From: Variovorax sp.
Lineage (GTDB): Bacteria; Pseudomonadota; Gammaproteobacteria; Burkholderiales; Burkholderiaceae_C
Length of the DNA stretch: 64,000 bases
Assembly: GCA_025352265.1 (NCBI GenBank)
Contig: JANXTS010000019.1
Coordinates: forward strand, 105,506 to 169,505
Direction of reading: 5' to 3'
A program made the position numbers and the translations under genes. Shown piece after piece: positions 39,818 to 50,188 of the stretch (position 1 is its first letter; each line of letters opens with the position of its first letter). The notes beneath the pieces are model-generated. The model was not told the origin of the DNA. It saw only the letters and a list, made by a program, of their open reading frames with translations, and made no database searches.

Positions 39818-40383
39818 AGCGTCGCTCCAGGCGCTACGACGCGCTGCCAGATGCGAGCGGGCGGCCTGTCGAATGGGCGCAAGCAGTGGCAGGTGCTGAG
39901 CGCCCTGTCGAGAACCCGTACAGCATCACGCCCACGCTCTACCGCAGCGCGCAACCGCGCCGCGAAGACGTGCCGGCCCTGCAGGCGCTCGGCATCAAGA
40001 CGGTCATCAGCTTTCGATCTTTCAACAGCGACGAGCGGGCCTTTCGCGGCAGTCCGGGCGGCAGCGGCATCGACCTGATCCGAGTGCCGATCGACACCTG
40101 GTCGATCAACGACGACGAAGTGCAGCGCGCCTTGGTCGCCATCCAAGAAGCCGAAAAGAAAGGCCCAGTGCTCATCCACTGCTGGCACGGCGCCGACCGC
40201 ACCGGCGTGGTCGCCGCGGTCTATCGCATGGCACTGCAAGGCTGGAGCAAGGATGCCGCGCGACAAGAGATGTTTCGTGGTGGATTCGGATATCACACGC
40301 TCTGGCGGAACATTCCGCGCTACCTGGATCGCGTGGATACGGAAAAAATGCGTGCTGCATTGGCCTGTGCAGCTGCTCGATAG
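39814..40383 (+). CDS. Dual-specificity/tyrosine-type phosphatase
   Basis: Catalytic LIHCWHGADRTG (HCX5R); overlaps the upstream ORF. Confidence 0.88.
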   Translation: MKRRSRRYDALPDASGRPVEWAQAVAGAERPVENPYSITPTLYRSAQPRREDVPALQALGIKTVISFRSFNSDERAFRGSPGGSGIDLIRVPIDTWSINDDEVQRALVAIQEAEKKGPVLIHCWHGADRTGVVAAVYRMALQGWSKDAARQEMFRGGFGYHTLWRNIPRYLDRVDTEKMRAALACAAAR

Positions 40384-40398
40384 ACTTGGACCCATCCC

Positions 40399-41232
40399 AT
40401 GACCGAGTCCACACCATCCGCCCCCGGCGCCGTGCGCCTGAACAAACGCATGGCCGAACTCGGCCTGTGCTCGCGCCGCGAGGCCGACGAATGGATCGCG
40501 CAGGGCTGGGTCAAGGTCAACGGGCGTCCGGCCGAGATGGGCGTCAAGGTAACGCCCTCTGATCGCGTCGAGGTCGACCGCAAGGCCGAGCAGCATCAGC
40601 AGCAGCAGGTGACAGTCATCCTGCACAAGCCGATGGGCTACGTGAGTGGCCAGGCTGAAGACGGGCACGAGCCTGCGGTGGTGCTCATCAACCCGCGCAC
40701 GCACTGGCGCGAAGACCCGAGCCGCAATCGCTTTTCACCGCCGCATTTGCGCGGGCTAGCGCCGGCCGGCCGGCTCGATATCGACTCGGTCGGCTTGCTG
40801 GTGTTGACGCAAGACGGCCGCGTGGCTCGCCAGCTCATCGGCGAAGACTCGGGGATGGAAAAGGAATACCTGGTGCGCGTGGCCTATCACGGCTTGGGCA
40901 AGCCGGCGCCCATGGGGCAACTGGTGCGCATCGATGACGACGATGCCATTTCGACGAATGTGCAGGCGGTGTTCCCGCCCGCCATGCTCGCCAGGCTGCG
41001 CCATGGCCTGAGCCTGGACGGTCAGCCACTCAAGCTGGCACGGGTCGATTGGCAGAACCCCGAGCAACTCCGCTTCATCTTGACCGAAGGCAAGAAGCGG
41101 CAAATCCGCCGGATGTGCGAGCAGGTCGGCCTGAAGGTCGTCGGCCTGAAGCGCATCCGCATCGGCCGCATCGTGTTGGGCAACTTGCCGGCCGGGCAGT
41201 GGCGCTACCTGGGCGCTGACGAGCGCTTCTAG
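40399..41232 (+). CDS. rRNA/23S pseudouridine synthase with S4 domain (RluB/RluF family)
   Basis: S4 motif LNKRMAELGLCSRREADEWI; AGRLDIDSVGLLVLTQDG. Confidence 0.9.
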   Translation: MTESTPSAPGAVRLNKRMAELGLCSRREADEWIAQGWVKVNGRPAEMGVKVTPSDRVEVDRKAEQHQQQQVTVILHKPMGYVSGQAEDGHEPAVVLINPRTHWREDPSRNRFSPPHLRGLAPAGRLDIDSVGLLVLTQDGRVARQLIGEDSGMEKEYLVRVAYHGLGKPAPMGQLVRIDDDDAISTNVQAVFPPAMLARLRHGLSLDGQPLKLARVDWQNPEQLRFILTEGKKRQIRRMCEQVGLKVVGLKRIRIGRIVLGNLPAGQWRYLGADERF

Positions 41233-41242
41233 CCGCGCGCGG

Positions 41243-41764
41243 TCAGGCGGCGCATGCCTTGTTGTGCGACGCGTGCATGCCCTTGGCTTTGGCATCCGCT
41301 TCGCTCAGGTATTCACCCTTCTTGGTCTTGCCGTAGTAGCGGTCACCCATGCAGTGGTAGACCTTGGTTTCGTCGTTGGCCCATACCTTGCCGGCATCGC
41401 CGCCTGGCGCCGCGGTCATGGTCGACGGGTCGTTCTTTGCGGGGGTCTTCGTGGCACTTCCGGTCGAAGGCGCGATGCCGGTCTTGCTCACCGCGGCAGA
41501 TTGCGTTTGCACTGCGGGTGCGGGTGCGGCAGCAGCAGTGGCTGCAGCGGCCGGCGCGGCGGCTGCACCCGACTTGCCGTACCAGGTCTTGATGCCCTTG
41601 TGACCGCGGCATGCGCCGGACTTGGTGTCGGGTGAGGCGTAGCTGTCGTCCTTGCATTGCACTGTGCTGCCTGCGGGCGCGTCGGCCGGAAGAGTCTGTG
41701 CCTGGGCGGCCAGCATGCCGACCAGGCCGGTGGCGGCGAGCAGCGACTTGACGGAAAACTTCAT
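41243..41764 (-). CDS. DUF3761-type secreted protein
   Basis: Signal peptide MKFSVKSLLAATGLVGMLAAQAQ; VQCKDDSYASPDTKSGACRGHKGIKTWYG. Confidence 0.75.
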   Translation of the reverse strand: MKFSVKSLLAATGLVGMLAAQAQTLPADAPAGSTVQCKDDSYASPDTKSGACRGHKGIKTWYGKSGAAAAPAAAATAAAAPAPAVQTQSAAVSKTGIAPSTGSATKTPAKNDPSTMTAAPGGDAGKVWANDETKVYHCMGDRYYGKTKKGEYLSEADAKAKGMHASHNKACAA

Positions 41765-41922
41765 GCGAGAACTCCAGATGATGAGATGTTTGACAAAGTG
41801 CGCATGCTGGATGTTCGTTCCCAGCGCCACCTGACTCGCCTCGGAATTCAGCGGCCACTCAGCTAAGCCTAAGAAAGGCGGCGTAGCTTCGGTCCGTTCG
41901 TCCAACGGGCAAGGAGGCCAAC

Positions 41923-42582
41923 GTGCGCGTGCTGCTGGTGGAAGACGACGACATGATCGGGCGCAGCCTGATGCAGGCGCTCGAAGGTACCGGCTGGTCG
42001 GTGGACTGGGTGCGCGACGGCCTGCTCGCTCAGAGTGCGATGTCGGATGGCGGCTACACCTGCGTGCTGCTCGACCTCGGGCTGCCCAAGCAGGACGGCA
42101 CCGAGGTACTGCGCCGCGCCCGCGAACGCGGCGACCTCACGCCGGTGCTGGTGCTGACTGCGCGCGACGGGCTGGACGATCGCATTCAAAACCTCGACCT
42201 GGGCGCCGACGACTATGTGTTGAAGCCGTTTGAATTTCGCGAGTTGCTGGCGCGCATGCGCGCGGTGATCCGTCGGCGCGACGGCAGCGCGCATTCGCTG
42301 GTCGGCACGCTCGCACTTCAACTCGACTTGACGACGCGCGAGGTGCTGATCGAGGGCGAACGCGAGGCGCTCACGGCGCGCGAATTCGCGCTGCTGCATG
42401 CGCTGCTGGAACGGCCCGGCGCCATTCTCTCGCGCGACCAGCTCGAACATCGCATCTACGGTTGGGGCGAAGAGGTGACGAGCAACGCGGTCGATGTGCT
42501 GATCCACGGCATGCGCCGCAAGATCGGCCCCGACGCCATCCGCAACGTGCGCGGGCTGGGCTGGCGCGTGGTGCCTGCGTGA
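41923..42582 (+). CDS. OmpR-family response regulator
   Basis: REC plus wHTH: MRVLLVEDDDMIGRSLMQAL, CVLLDLGLPKQDGTEV. Confidence 0.94.
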   Translation: MRVLLVEDDDMIGRSLMQALEGTGWSVDWVRDGLLAQSAMSDGGYTCVLLDLGLPKQDGTEVLRRARERGDLTPVLVLTARDGLDDRIQNLDLGADDYVLKPFEFRELLARMRAVIRRRDGSAHSLVGTLALQLDLTTREVLIEGEREALTAREFALLHALLERPGAILSRDQLEHRIYGWGEEVTSNAVDVLIHGMRRKIGPDAIRNVRGLGWRVVPA

Positions 42583-43988
42583 TCGATGTGCTGCGTGCCC
42601 TCCGCGTGAATCTCGCGTGGGGCCGCCCGCATTCGCTGCGCGGGCAGTTGCTGTTGTGGTTGCTGACGCTGCACCTGATCGCAGCCGGCCTGACGGCGTG
42701 GTCGGCCTACATCCTCTACGGCCGGCTGGTTCACGACTTCATGGACGACCAGATGCGTCTGGTGGCGGAGTCGTACGCGTCGCACCACCGGCCACCCGCC
42801 TTGCTGCCCCTGGCCGATGCAGCCGACTTACGCCGAGGCGCCTTCGTCTTGCAGCTCTGGAGCGCCGACGGCACCACGCTGCTCGCCAGCAGTTGGCCCG
42901 CGCTGAAAGTGCCGTTGCAGACGCAGACCGGCTTTGGCGACGTGCACACCGGCACCGGCGCCGAAGCCGATTGGCGCGTGTACACCGCGCTCGGCGCACG
43001 CGAAGACCGGCTGCGCGTGCAGGTGGTGCAAAGCGACGACTTCCGCCGGCATCGCGTCATTCGTCGTGCGCTGTTCGAAGGCTTGCCGATTGCCTTGCTA
43101 CTGCCGCTGGCAATGATGATTTTGTGGATCATCGTCACGGCGGCATCGCGCTCGTTGCGGGCCGTGGCACGCGATGTGGTGTCGCGGGACGAGCGCAGCC
43201 TGTCGGAGCTTTCGGATGCGCGCGTGCCTGAAGAAATCAAGCCGTTGGTCGACGCCTTCAACGGCTTGCTGGCGCGGCTGCGTGCTGCCTTTGCAACGCA
43301 ACGGCGCTTCGTGCAGGACGCGGCTCACGAACTGCGCAGCCCGATCGCGGCGATCACGCTGCAGATCGAAGCACTGCGGCCTCATGTGGCGAGCCAAGGA
43401 GATGCGGCACAGCGGTTCGCGCAGCTCGAAGCGGGCGTGACGCGGGCACGCCATCTGGTCGATCAGCTGCTGTCGTTGTCGCGGCAAGAGGCACCGGCTT
43501 CGACCACTTCGGCACCGCCGGTCGACCTCGCTGCACTGCTGCGCGACAGTCTGGGCAACTTGATGGTGCTGGCCGACCAACGCGGCGTCGATGTCGGCTT
43601 CGAGGGCCTGCTCTACCCGTTCGTCAATGCGCCGGCCAGCGAATTGCGCTGTGTGTTCGACAACCTGATCGACAACGCTCTGCGTTACACGAAGCAAGGC
43701 ACTGCCGTCGACGTCCGGCTGCACACGGCCGAAGGGCGTCCGGTGGTGGACATCGTCGACCATGGGCCGGGCATTCCGTCGGACCTGATGGGCCGTGTAT
43801 TCGATCGCTTCTTTCGCGCACCGGGCGCAGCTGCGGGTGGCAGTGGGCTGGGGCTGTCGATTGCCCAGGCCGCAGCCGCCCGGCACGGAATGCGCATCGC
43901 GCTGCGCAACCGCTCTATGGACGAAGGTGGACCGGGCGTCGTCGCCCGCGTGTATTTGCCTCTGCCTTTGCCCGTCACGGGCAGCTAA
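42579..43988 (+). CDS. Sensor histidine kinase (QseC/TctE-like)
   Basis: GTG start overlapping the regulator stop; VQDAAHELRSPIAAI H-box; GSGLGLSIAQAAAARHG. Confidence 0.92.
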   Translation: MIDVLRALRVNLAWGRPHSLRGQLLLWLLTLHLIAAGLTAWSAYILYGRLVHDFMDDQMRLVAESYASHHRPPALLPLADAADLRRGAFVLQLWSADGTTLLASSWPALKVPLQTQTGFGDVHTGTGAEADWRVYTALGAREDRLRVQVVQSDDFRRHRVIRRALFEGLPIALLLPLAMMILWIIVTAASRSLRAVARDVVSRDERSLSELSDARVPEEIKPLVDAFNGLLARLRAAFATQRRFVQDAAHELRSPIAAITLQIEALRPHVASQGDAAQRFAQLEAGVTRARHLVDQLLSLSRQEAPASTTSAPPVDLAALLRDSLGNLMVLADQRGVDVGFEGLLYPFVNAPASELRCVFDNLIDNALRYTKQGTAVDVRLHTAEGRPVVDIVDHGPGIPSDLMGRVFDRFFRAPGAAAGGSGLGLSIAQAAAARHGMRIALRNRSMDEGGPGVVARVYLPLPLPVTGS

Positions 43989-44115
43989 CTGTTTGCTCAC
44001 CTCGGCGTAATTCAACCCTCACTGGGCGCTCAGTCTGCATGCCTAGAGTGGTTGCAGGTCGACCGACAAGCATGTCGCTTCCGGTGCAGTACCGAAGACC
44101 CCTTAGGAGACCTTC

Positions 44116-44472
44116 ATGCAAGCTTCCACTCGATTTCTAGCGCTCGGCACCTTTGCCGCCATCACTGCTTTCGGCTCCGCCGCGGCCTCGGCGCAGACCG
44201 CCAAATGGGACGGCGGCGGTAGCGAGGCGATCGGCCAGTCCACCAGCATGTCCATCGAAGGCACGACGTCCAGTGACGAAGTGAACAAGGGTGCGATGGC
44301 GGCTGCGCGCCCGACCGGCACCGAGGCATTGGGCCAATCGACCTCGCTGCCAATGCCTAACGGCAGCATTTCGTCGGACGAGGTTTACAAGGGCGCCGTG
44401 TTGGCCGCCCATCCAAGCGGCACCGAAGCCATCGGTCAGTCGACCTCGCTGCCGATGCGCTCGGGTTCCTGA
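44116..44472 (+). CDS. Secreted repeat protein, hypothetical
   Basis: Signal peptide; ~2.5 copies of (S/T)EA(I/L)GQSTS..SSDEV.KGA. Confidence 0.7.
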   Translation: MQASTRFLALGTFAAITAFGSAAASAQTAKWDGGGSEAIGQSTSMSIEGTTSSDEVNKGAMAAARPTGTEALGQSTSLPMPNGSISSDEVYKGAVLAAHPSGTEAIGQSTSLPMRSGS

Positions 44473-44478
44473 ACGGCT

Positions 44479-45222
44479 TCAGGCCGCCGGAACGTCGCGT
44501 GCCAGCGTCGGATGCGGTTCGTCCGCGGGCGACGTGAGCAGCAACTTGTAGATCAGCGCGCCCAGGATGGCGCCGACGATCGGAGCGACCCAGAACAGCC
44601 AGAGCTCGCCGATGGCATAGCTGGGGCCGAACAGCGCGGGGCCCGTGCTGCGCGCCGGGTTGACGGAGGTGTTGGTCACCGGGATCGAGATCAGGTGAAT
44701 CAACGTCAGGCACAGACCGATTGCGAGGCCGCCGAAGCCCGCCGGATTGCGTTTGGACGTGGTGCCGAGGATGACGATCAGGAAGATGGCAGTCAGCACC
44801 ACTTCGATCAACAGCGCGGACATCATGTTGTAGCCGCCGGGCGAATGCGCGCCGTAGCCGTTGGTCGCAAAGCCGCCGATGTCGGCACCCGTCTTGCCGG
44901 TCGCGATGAGGTAGAGCACGCCGGCACCGGCGATGGCGCCGAGCACTTGCGAAACCACATAGCCGGCGAGTTCGCTGGCTCGGAAGCGGCCGCCGACCAC
45001 CAGGCCGACCGACACTGCCGGATTGAAGTGGCCGCCTGAAATGCCGCCCAGCGCATAGGCACCGGTCAACACTGTCAGGCCGAAAGCCAGCGAGACGCCG
45101 GCAAAGCCGATACCGAGTGCCGGGAAAGCCGCAGCCAGAACCGCGCTGCCGCAACCGCCGAAAGTAAGCCAGAACGTACCGATGAATTCGGCCGCCCACT
45201 TTTTATGAGTGCTGTGTTCCAT
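44479..45222 (-). CDS. aqpZ: Aquaporin Z
   Basis: Two NPA motifs ([19 protein letters not shown]). Confidence 0.95.
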   Translation of the reverse strand: MEHSTHKKWAAEFIGTFWLTFGGCGSAVLAAAFPALGIGFAGVSLAFGLTVLTGAYALGGISGGHFNPAVSVGLVVGGRFRASELAGYVVSQVLGAIAGAGVLYLIATGKTGADIGGFATNGYGAHSPGGYNMMSALLIEVVLTAIFLIVILGTTSKRNPAGFGGLAIGLCLTLIHLISIPVTNTSVNPARSTGPALFGPSYAIGELWLFWVAPIVGAILGALIYKLLLTSPADEPHPTLARDVPAA

Positions 45223-45398
45223 TGCCCTGCTCCTTAATGTGTGTAAGTCGCGGATTCTAGGCAGGCGCGTAGGACGTTTCTCACACGCCGACCCGGAGGT
45301 AGCAGCAGCGGCGTAAAAAAAGCCGCTGGAGCGCATGGCTGGATTTGCTGGGGCGCGGTGCGTCTAGAATTTTCCGCTTTCGCACCCACGTCAGAGCC

Positions 45399-47423
45399 AT
45401 GTCCGAAACCTCCAGCACCAAACTCCCCTTTCAGGCCGAAGTCGCCCAGCTGCTTCACCTCGTCACGCACGCGCTGTACTCCAACAAGGAGATTTTTCTT
45501 CGCGAGCTGATCTCCAACGCGTCGGATGCGTGCGACAAGCTTCGCTTCGAAGCCATCGACCAGCCCGACCTCTATGAAAATCAGCCTGATCTCGACGTTC
45601 GCATCAGCTTCGACAAAGCGGCCCGAACGTTGACCATCGCCGATCGGGGCATCGGCCTGTCGCGGCAGGAGGCGATCGACAACCTCGGCACGATCGCCAA
45701 GAGCGGCACCAAGGACTTCATGAGCAAGCTGAGCGGCGACCAAAAGGCCGACGCCCAGCTCATCGGCCAGTTCGGCGTGGGCTTCTACTCGGGCTTCATC
45801 GTGGCTGACAAGATCACGGTCGAGTCGCGCCGTGCCGGCTTGCCGACCGAAGACGGCGTACGTTGGGTCAGCGGCGGCGCCGGCGACTTCGACGTCGACA
45901 CCATCACGCGCGTGGACCGCGGCACCACGGTCACGCTGCATCTGCGCGACGATGCCGAGGAATACCTCAACGCATGGAAGATCAAGCAGATCGTCGGCAA
46001 GTATTCCGATCACATCTCCTTGCCCATCCTGATGGAAAAAGAGGAGTGGAAAGAGGGCGAGAACGATCAGCCGGGCGACATGGTCAAGACTGGCGAATGG
46101 GAAACGGTCAACAAGGCCAACGCCCTCTGGAGTCGCGCCAAGAAAGACATCACGCCGGAGCAATACGTCGAGTTCTACAAGGCGATCAGCCACGACTACG
46201 AGGCGCCGCTGACCTGGAGCCACAACCGGGTCGAAGGGTCGACCGAATACACGCAGCTGCTCTACATTCCGGCCAAGGCGCCGTTCGATTTGTGGAACCG
46301 CGACAAGAGCGCGGGCGTCAAGCTCTACGTCAAACGCGTCTTCATCATGGACGACGCCGAGGCACTGATGCCGAGCTATCTGCGCTTCGTCAAGGGCGTG
46401 ATCGACTCTGCCGACCTGCCGCTCAACGTGAGCCGCGAGCTGCTGCAGGAGAGCCGCGACGTGAAGGCCATTCGCGAGGGCAGCACCAAGCGCGTTCTGT
46501 CGATGCTGGAAGACCTGGCGAAGAAGGCGACTGTTGTGCCCGTCGAAGTGCCCGTCGTAGCCGCTGCTGAAACGGCTGCTGAAACGGCTGCTAAGGCCGA
46601 TGACGGCGTGACCGATGTCGTCGACAAAAAGGACGATGCGGTCGAAGCGGCCACCTCTGAAGACGCCGGCAAGTACGCCAAGTTCTACGCCGAGTTCGGC
46701 GCAGTGCTGAAAGAGGGCCTGGGCGAAGACAACGGCAATCGCGATCGCATCGCCAAGCTGCTGCGCTTTGCATCGAGCACGCACGATGCGGTGAGCGTGA
46801 GCTTCGCCGACTACAAGGCGCGCATGAAAGACGGCCAGGACGCCATCTACTACATCACCGCAGACACGCTGGCAGGCGCCAAGAACAGCCCGCAACTCGA
46901 GGTCTTCAAGAAGAAAGGCATCGAGGTGCTGTTGATGACCGACCGTGTCGATGAGTGGGCGCTCAACTACCTCAACGAGTTCGACGGTACGCCGCTGCAA
47001 AGCGTCGCCAAGGGCGCGGTCGACCTCGGCAAACTTCAAGACGAAGGCGAGAAGAAGGCGGCTGAAGAAGCGGCCGAGTCGTTCAAGCCGATGCTCGAAA
47101 GGTTGAAGGCTGCGCTCAAGGACAAGGCCGAAGACGTGCGTGTCACGACCCGTCTGGTCGATTCGCCTGCGTGCCTCGTGGTGCAGGACGGCGGCATGAG
47201 CACGCAGCTCGCGCGCATGCTCAAGCAAGCCGGCCAGCCCGCGCCGGAACTCAAGCCGGTGCTCGAGGTGAATGCCGACCATCCGCTGGTCAAGAAGCTG
47301 GAGACCTCGACCCACTTCGACGATTTGGCGAACATCCTTTTCGACCAGGCCTTGCTGGCCGAAGGCGGCTTGCCGGCGGATCCTGCCGCTTACGTGCGAC
47401 GCGTCAACGCGCTGCTGGTCTGA
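45399..47423 (+). CDS. htpG: Molecular chaperone HtpG (Hsp90)
   Basis: [21 protein letters not shown]-type N-terminus, [16 protein letters not shown]. Confidence 0.97.
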   Translation: MSETSSTKLPFQAEVAQLLHLVTHALYSNKEIFLRELISNASDACDKLRFEAIDQPDLYENQPDLDVRISFDKAARTLTIADRGIGLSRQEAIDNLGTIAKSGTKDFMSKLSGDQKADAQLIGQFGVGFYSGFIVADKITVESRRAGLPTEDGVRWVSGGAGDFDVDTITRVDRGTTVTLHLRDDAEEYLNAWKIKQIVGKYSDHISLPILMEKEEWKEGENDQPGDMVKTGEWETVNKANALWSRAKKDITPEQYVEFYKAISHDYEAPLTWSHNRVEGSTEYTQLLYIPAKAPFDLWNRDKSAGVKLYVKRVFIMDDAEALMPSYLRFVKGVIDSADLPLNVSRELLQESRDVKAIREGSTKRVLSMLEDLAKKATVVPVEVPVVAAAETAAETAAKADDGVTDVVDKKDDAVEAATSEDAGKYAKFYAEFGAVLKEGLGEDNGNRDRIAKLLRFASSTHDAVSVSFADYKARMKDGQDAIYYITADTLAGAKNSPQLEVFKKKGIEVLLMTDRVDEWALNYLNEFDGTPLQSVAKGAVDLGKLQDEGEKKAAEEAAESFKPMLERLKAALKDKAEDVRVTTRLVDSPACLVVQDGGMSTQLARMLKQAGQPAPELKPVLEVNADHPLVKKLETSTHFDDLANILFDQALLAEGGLPADPAAYVRRVNALLV

Positions 47424-47427
47424 CGCG

Positions 47428-47715
47428 ATGCCAGCGCGCCATCGCATCGGCGTGTCGATGGCGTTGCTCGCGGGCGTGTCTGCTTCGCTCAGTGCACTGA
47501 TGCTTGCAGGTTGCGCCGGTGTCGGTGTCGGCGTGGCAGGCGGTTCGGGGCAGGGCGTCGGTGTCGGCCTGAGCCTGTCGCCCGCTGCACTGTTTCGGCG
47601 GTCGTCTCCCACGGGCGCCGTGGCGTCGCCACCTCGCATCGAGGGCTCGGTGGCGACACCGGTGCCGGCCATCGTCGAAACATTCGAGTCGGCACCGCCG
47701 GCGACCGCGCGCTGA
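47428..47715 (+). CDS. Small lipoprotein-like protein
   Basis: Lipobox-like SALMLAGCAGVGVGVAGG. Confidence 0.55.
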   Translation: MPARHRIGVSMALLAGVSASLSALMLAGCAGVGVGVAGGSGQGVGVGLSLSPAALFRRSSPTGAVASPPRIEGSVATPVPAIVETFESAPPATAR

Positions 47716-47872
47716 GGCGTCGGAGGCGGAGGGGCTCTCTCGCGGGTCTAAAAATCTTCTGCGGGGACTTCGCGCAGAGGTCAACGGCACGGTCGTTTCT
47801 GCGCAGCGCTCGCCTGCCCGCCGCGCCGGCAGGTTCAAGCGTGTGAAAGAGTTCCCGCGCGCTACCAGTACG

Positions 47873-48928
47873 TCAGGCGTACAGCGGCTCTTCGGCCATC
47901 TGCTCGCATTGCTCCTGCAGCATGAGCACCTGGCCTTTCCAGTAGTCGCTCGACCCGAACCACGGAAAGTTGATCGGGAAGATCGGGTCTTCCCAGCGTC
48001 GTGCGAGCCAGGCGCTGTAGTGAATCAGCCGCAGTGTGCGGAGCGGTTCGATCAGCGCCAGCTCGCGTCGGTCGAAAGAGCGGAATTGCTCATAGCCTTC
48101 GAGCAGACCGCTCAACTGGCCAGTGCGCTGCGCACGATCACCCGACAGCAGCATCCACAAATCCTGTACCGCGAAGCCGGTCCGGGCATCGTCCAGGTCG
48201 ACAAAGTGCGGGCCGCCGCCGGGGCGATCGGTCGGCGTCCAGAGGATGTTGCCGGGGTGGCAATCGCCGTGCAGTCGCAAGCTCTTGAACTCGCTGCCGA
48301 GGCGACCCTGCGCATCGGTTGCGAGGGCAGTTTTGCCGATCATGTCGAGTGCCTCTTTGCACGCGGTCTCCCACAAGCGTTGCACGTCGAGTGGAATCTT
48401 TTCGTTGCCCAGAAGCCAGTCGCGTGAAGCGATGCCGAAGCTTTGCAGATCGAGCGCCGGTCGTGTCTCGAAGGGTCGCTTGGCGCCGACAGTGTGGATG
48501 CGCGCGAGGAAGCGACCGATCCATTCGAGCACCTCGAAATCGTCCAGCTCCGGCGGTCGTCCGCCGCGGTACGGGCTCACGCTGAAGGGGAAGCCGGCGT
48601 GGTGATGCAGCGTGGCGCCGTGCAGCTCGAGCGGTGCCACGGCGGGGACTTCGGCGGCGGTCAGCTCGACGGAGAACGCGTGCTCTTCAAGAATCTGCGC
48701 TTCGCTCCAGCGACCGGGTCGATAGAACTTGGCGACCACTGCGCTGCGGTCTTCGAGGTGGATCTGGTAGACCCGGTTTTCATAGGAGCTGAGCGCCTGC
48801 AGCCGGCCGTCGCCGTGCAGGTCGAGCGTGGCGAGCGCATCGAGCACCACGTCGGGTGTGAGCGTCTCGTACGGATGGAGCGAGGGCTCGGTGGATTCGG
48901 GGTCGGCGCCTGGCGAGTGAGATTGCAT
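47873..48928 (-). CDS. srkA: Stress response serine/threonine kinase YihE/SrkA
   Basis: SYENRVYQIHLEDRSAVVAKFYRPGRWSEAQILEEH, LHGDCHPGNILW. Confidence 0.92.
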   Translation of the reverse strand: MQSHSPGADPESTEPSLHPYETLTPDVVLDALATLDLHGDGRLQALSSYENRVYQIHLEDRSAVVAKFYRPGRWSEAQILEEHAFSVELTAAEVPAVAPLELHGATLHHHAGFPFSVSPYRGGRPPELDDFEVLEWIGRFLARIHTVGAKRPFETRPALDLQSFGIASRDWLLGNEKIPLDVQRLWETACKEALDMIGKTALATDAQGRLGSEFKSLRLHGDCHPGNILWTPTDRPGGGPHFVDLDDARTGFAVQDLWMLLSGDRAQRTGQLSGLLEGYEQFRSFDRRELALIEPLRTLRLIHYSAWLARRWEDPIFPINFPWFGSSDYWKGQVLMLQEQCEQMAEEPLYA

Positions 48929-48980
48929 GAGCGATTGTCGCCCTCACCGTGCAGTAGACCGTGGGTCGCCGCGATGCCTG

Positions 48981-50075
48981 TCAGGTCTTGTGGAACGACA
49001 GCATATGTCCGACGCGCGGGTGGCTGCGGCCACCCAGCACTTCCGCATAGGCGGCTTGCACCGCTTCCGGGCCGTGGTGGTGATCGACCACCAACCACGG
49101 CGCGGCGGCGTCGGTCACCTGCGCGGTGAAAACCTTCCATGCAGCCAACAACTTCTCGCCCATCACCGCGGCGCCCCATTCATCGTTGCGCTTCTTGATC
49201 TGCGCTGGTGCGAAGAAAAGCGTGGCGCGCGGACCGGGCAGGTTCCTGGCGCCACCCAGGTGCTCGACATGCGTGCCGCCGATCGAACTGCTGAAGCGCA
49301 GGTTGACGAAGCGGGTGTGGACCGCCAGCCTGAACGCCGCGTTGCCCGCGAAGTCGACGTACACGCAAGAGGCGTCGGCGGAAATCAGTTCGAGCTCGTC
49401 GTAGCCGACCACTCTGCTGTAGCAGCCGAGGCTTTCGCAGAACAGCTTGTTACCGGGCGAGGTGATGCCGATCACTTCGATGCCGGGCCGCTGTGCGAGC
49501 TGAAACGCCGTGCCGTAGGCCGTCTTGCTGGAGGCGCTAGACAGCAGCACGGTGTCGGCGCCGAAGAAGTCGTTGTCCGCCAGGAAGTCGTCGATCAGCC
49601 ACGAGGTGATGAAGAGCGGCCGCAGCAGCGCCTGGATGTTTTCGGTATCGGCTGAGTAGAGCGGATCGGCGCCGCAGCGCATGTAGCGGTTGTAGACGGC
49701 GTGAAGCTCGCTCCGATGCGGCGCGGCATCGGTGAAGCCTTCGGCGCTGAGCCGGTCGGGCTGCAACACCACGTGGTCGGCCATCGGAAAGTAGCCGTAA
49801 ACGCGCTCACCGACCGCGACGCCCGGATGCATCGACTGCACGATGCTGCCAAAGCCCCAAACAGGAATGCGGCCCCAGCCTTCCTCTCCGCTTGGAAAGA
49901 ATTGCCAGTAGCTCATCGCGTCACCGAAGGCGCCGTAGGTGATGTTGTTGGACGTCAGCGCGAAGGTGTCGATGCGCACGCGTACTTGGCCATCGGCCAG
50001 CGGTGTCGCGTCGGTGGTGCGCAGGCGTGTCGTGCCCAGGGCGTCTTTGCGGATGAGGAGGTCGGTGGTGCTCAT
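48981..50075 (-). CDS. DUF2855 family protein
   Basis: MSTTDLLIRKDALGTTRLR...WQFFPSGEEGWGRIPVWGFGSIV...GERVYGYFPMADHV. Confidence 0.85.
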   Translation of the reverse strand: MSTTDLLIRKDALGTTRLRTTDATPLADGQVRVRIDTFALTSNNITYGAFGDAMSYWQFFPSGEEGWGRIPVWGFGSIVQSMHPGVAVGERVYGYFPMADHVVLQPDRLSAEGFTDAAPHRSELHAVYNRYMRCGADPLYSADTENIQALLRPLFITSWLIDDFLADNDFFGADTVLLSSASSKTAYGTAFQLAQRPGIEVIGITSPGNKLFCESLGCYSRVVGYDELELISADASCVYVDFAGNAAFRLAVHTRFVNLRFSSSIGGTHVEHLGGARNLPGPRATLFFAPAQIKKRNDEWGAAVMGEKLLAAWKVFTAQVTDAAAPWLVVDHHHGPEAVQAAYAEVLGGRSHPRVGHMLSFHKT

Positions 50076-50112
50076 CGGCAAACCATAGCGCAAGGGGGAT
50101 GACATGCGCATG

Positions 50113-50156
50113 AAAAAAAGCCCCGGGTCGTCGCATGGGCGACGGGCCGGGGCTTT
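50113..50156 (-). terminator. Rho-independent terminator 3' of ohr
   Basis: AAAGCCCCGG...CCGGGGCTTT hairpin with a T tract on the minus strand. Confidence 0.85.
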
Positions 50157-50188
50157 GCTGGTCGGGTCATGCGACCCGGAATGGGTGA

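Noticed and set aside
44041-44115. Metal-responsive promoter upstream of the repeat protein
   Set aside because: No recognisable direct repeats matching a known OmpR-type box could be supported.
45234-47672. 812-aa minus-strand ORF opposite htpG
   Set aside because: Shadow ORF caused by low stop density; htpG is unambiguous.
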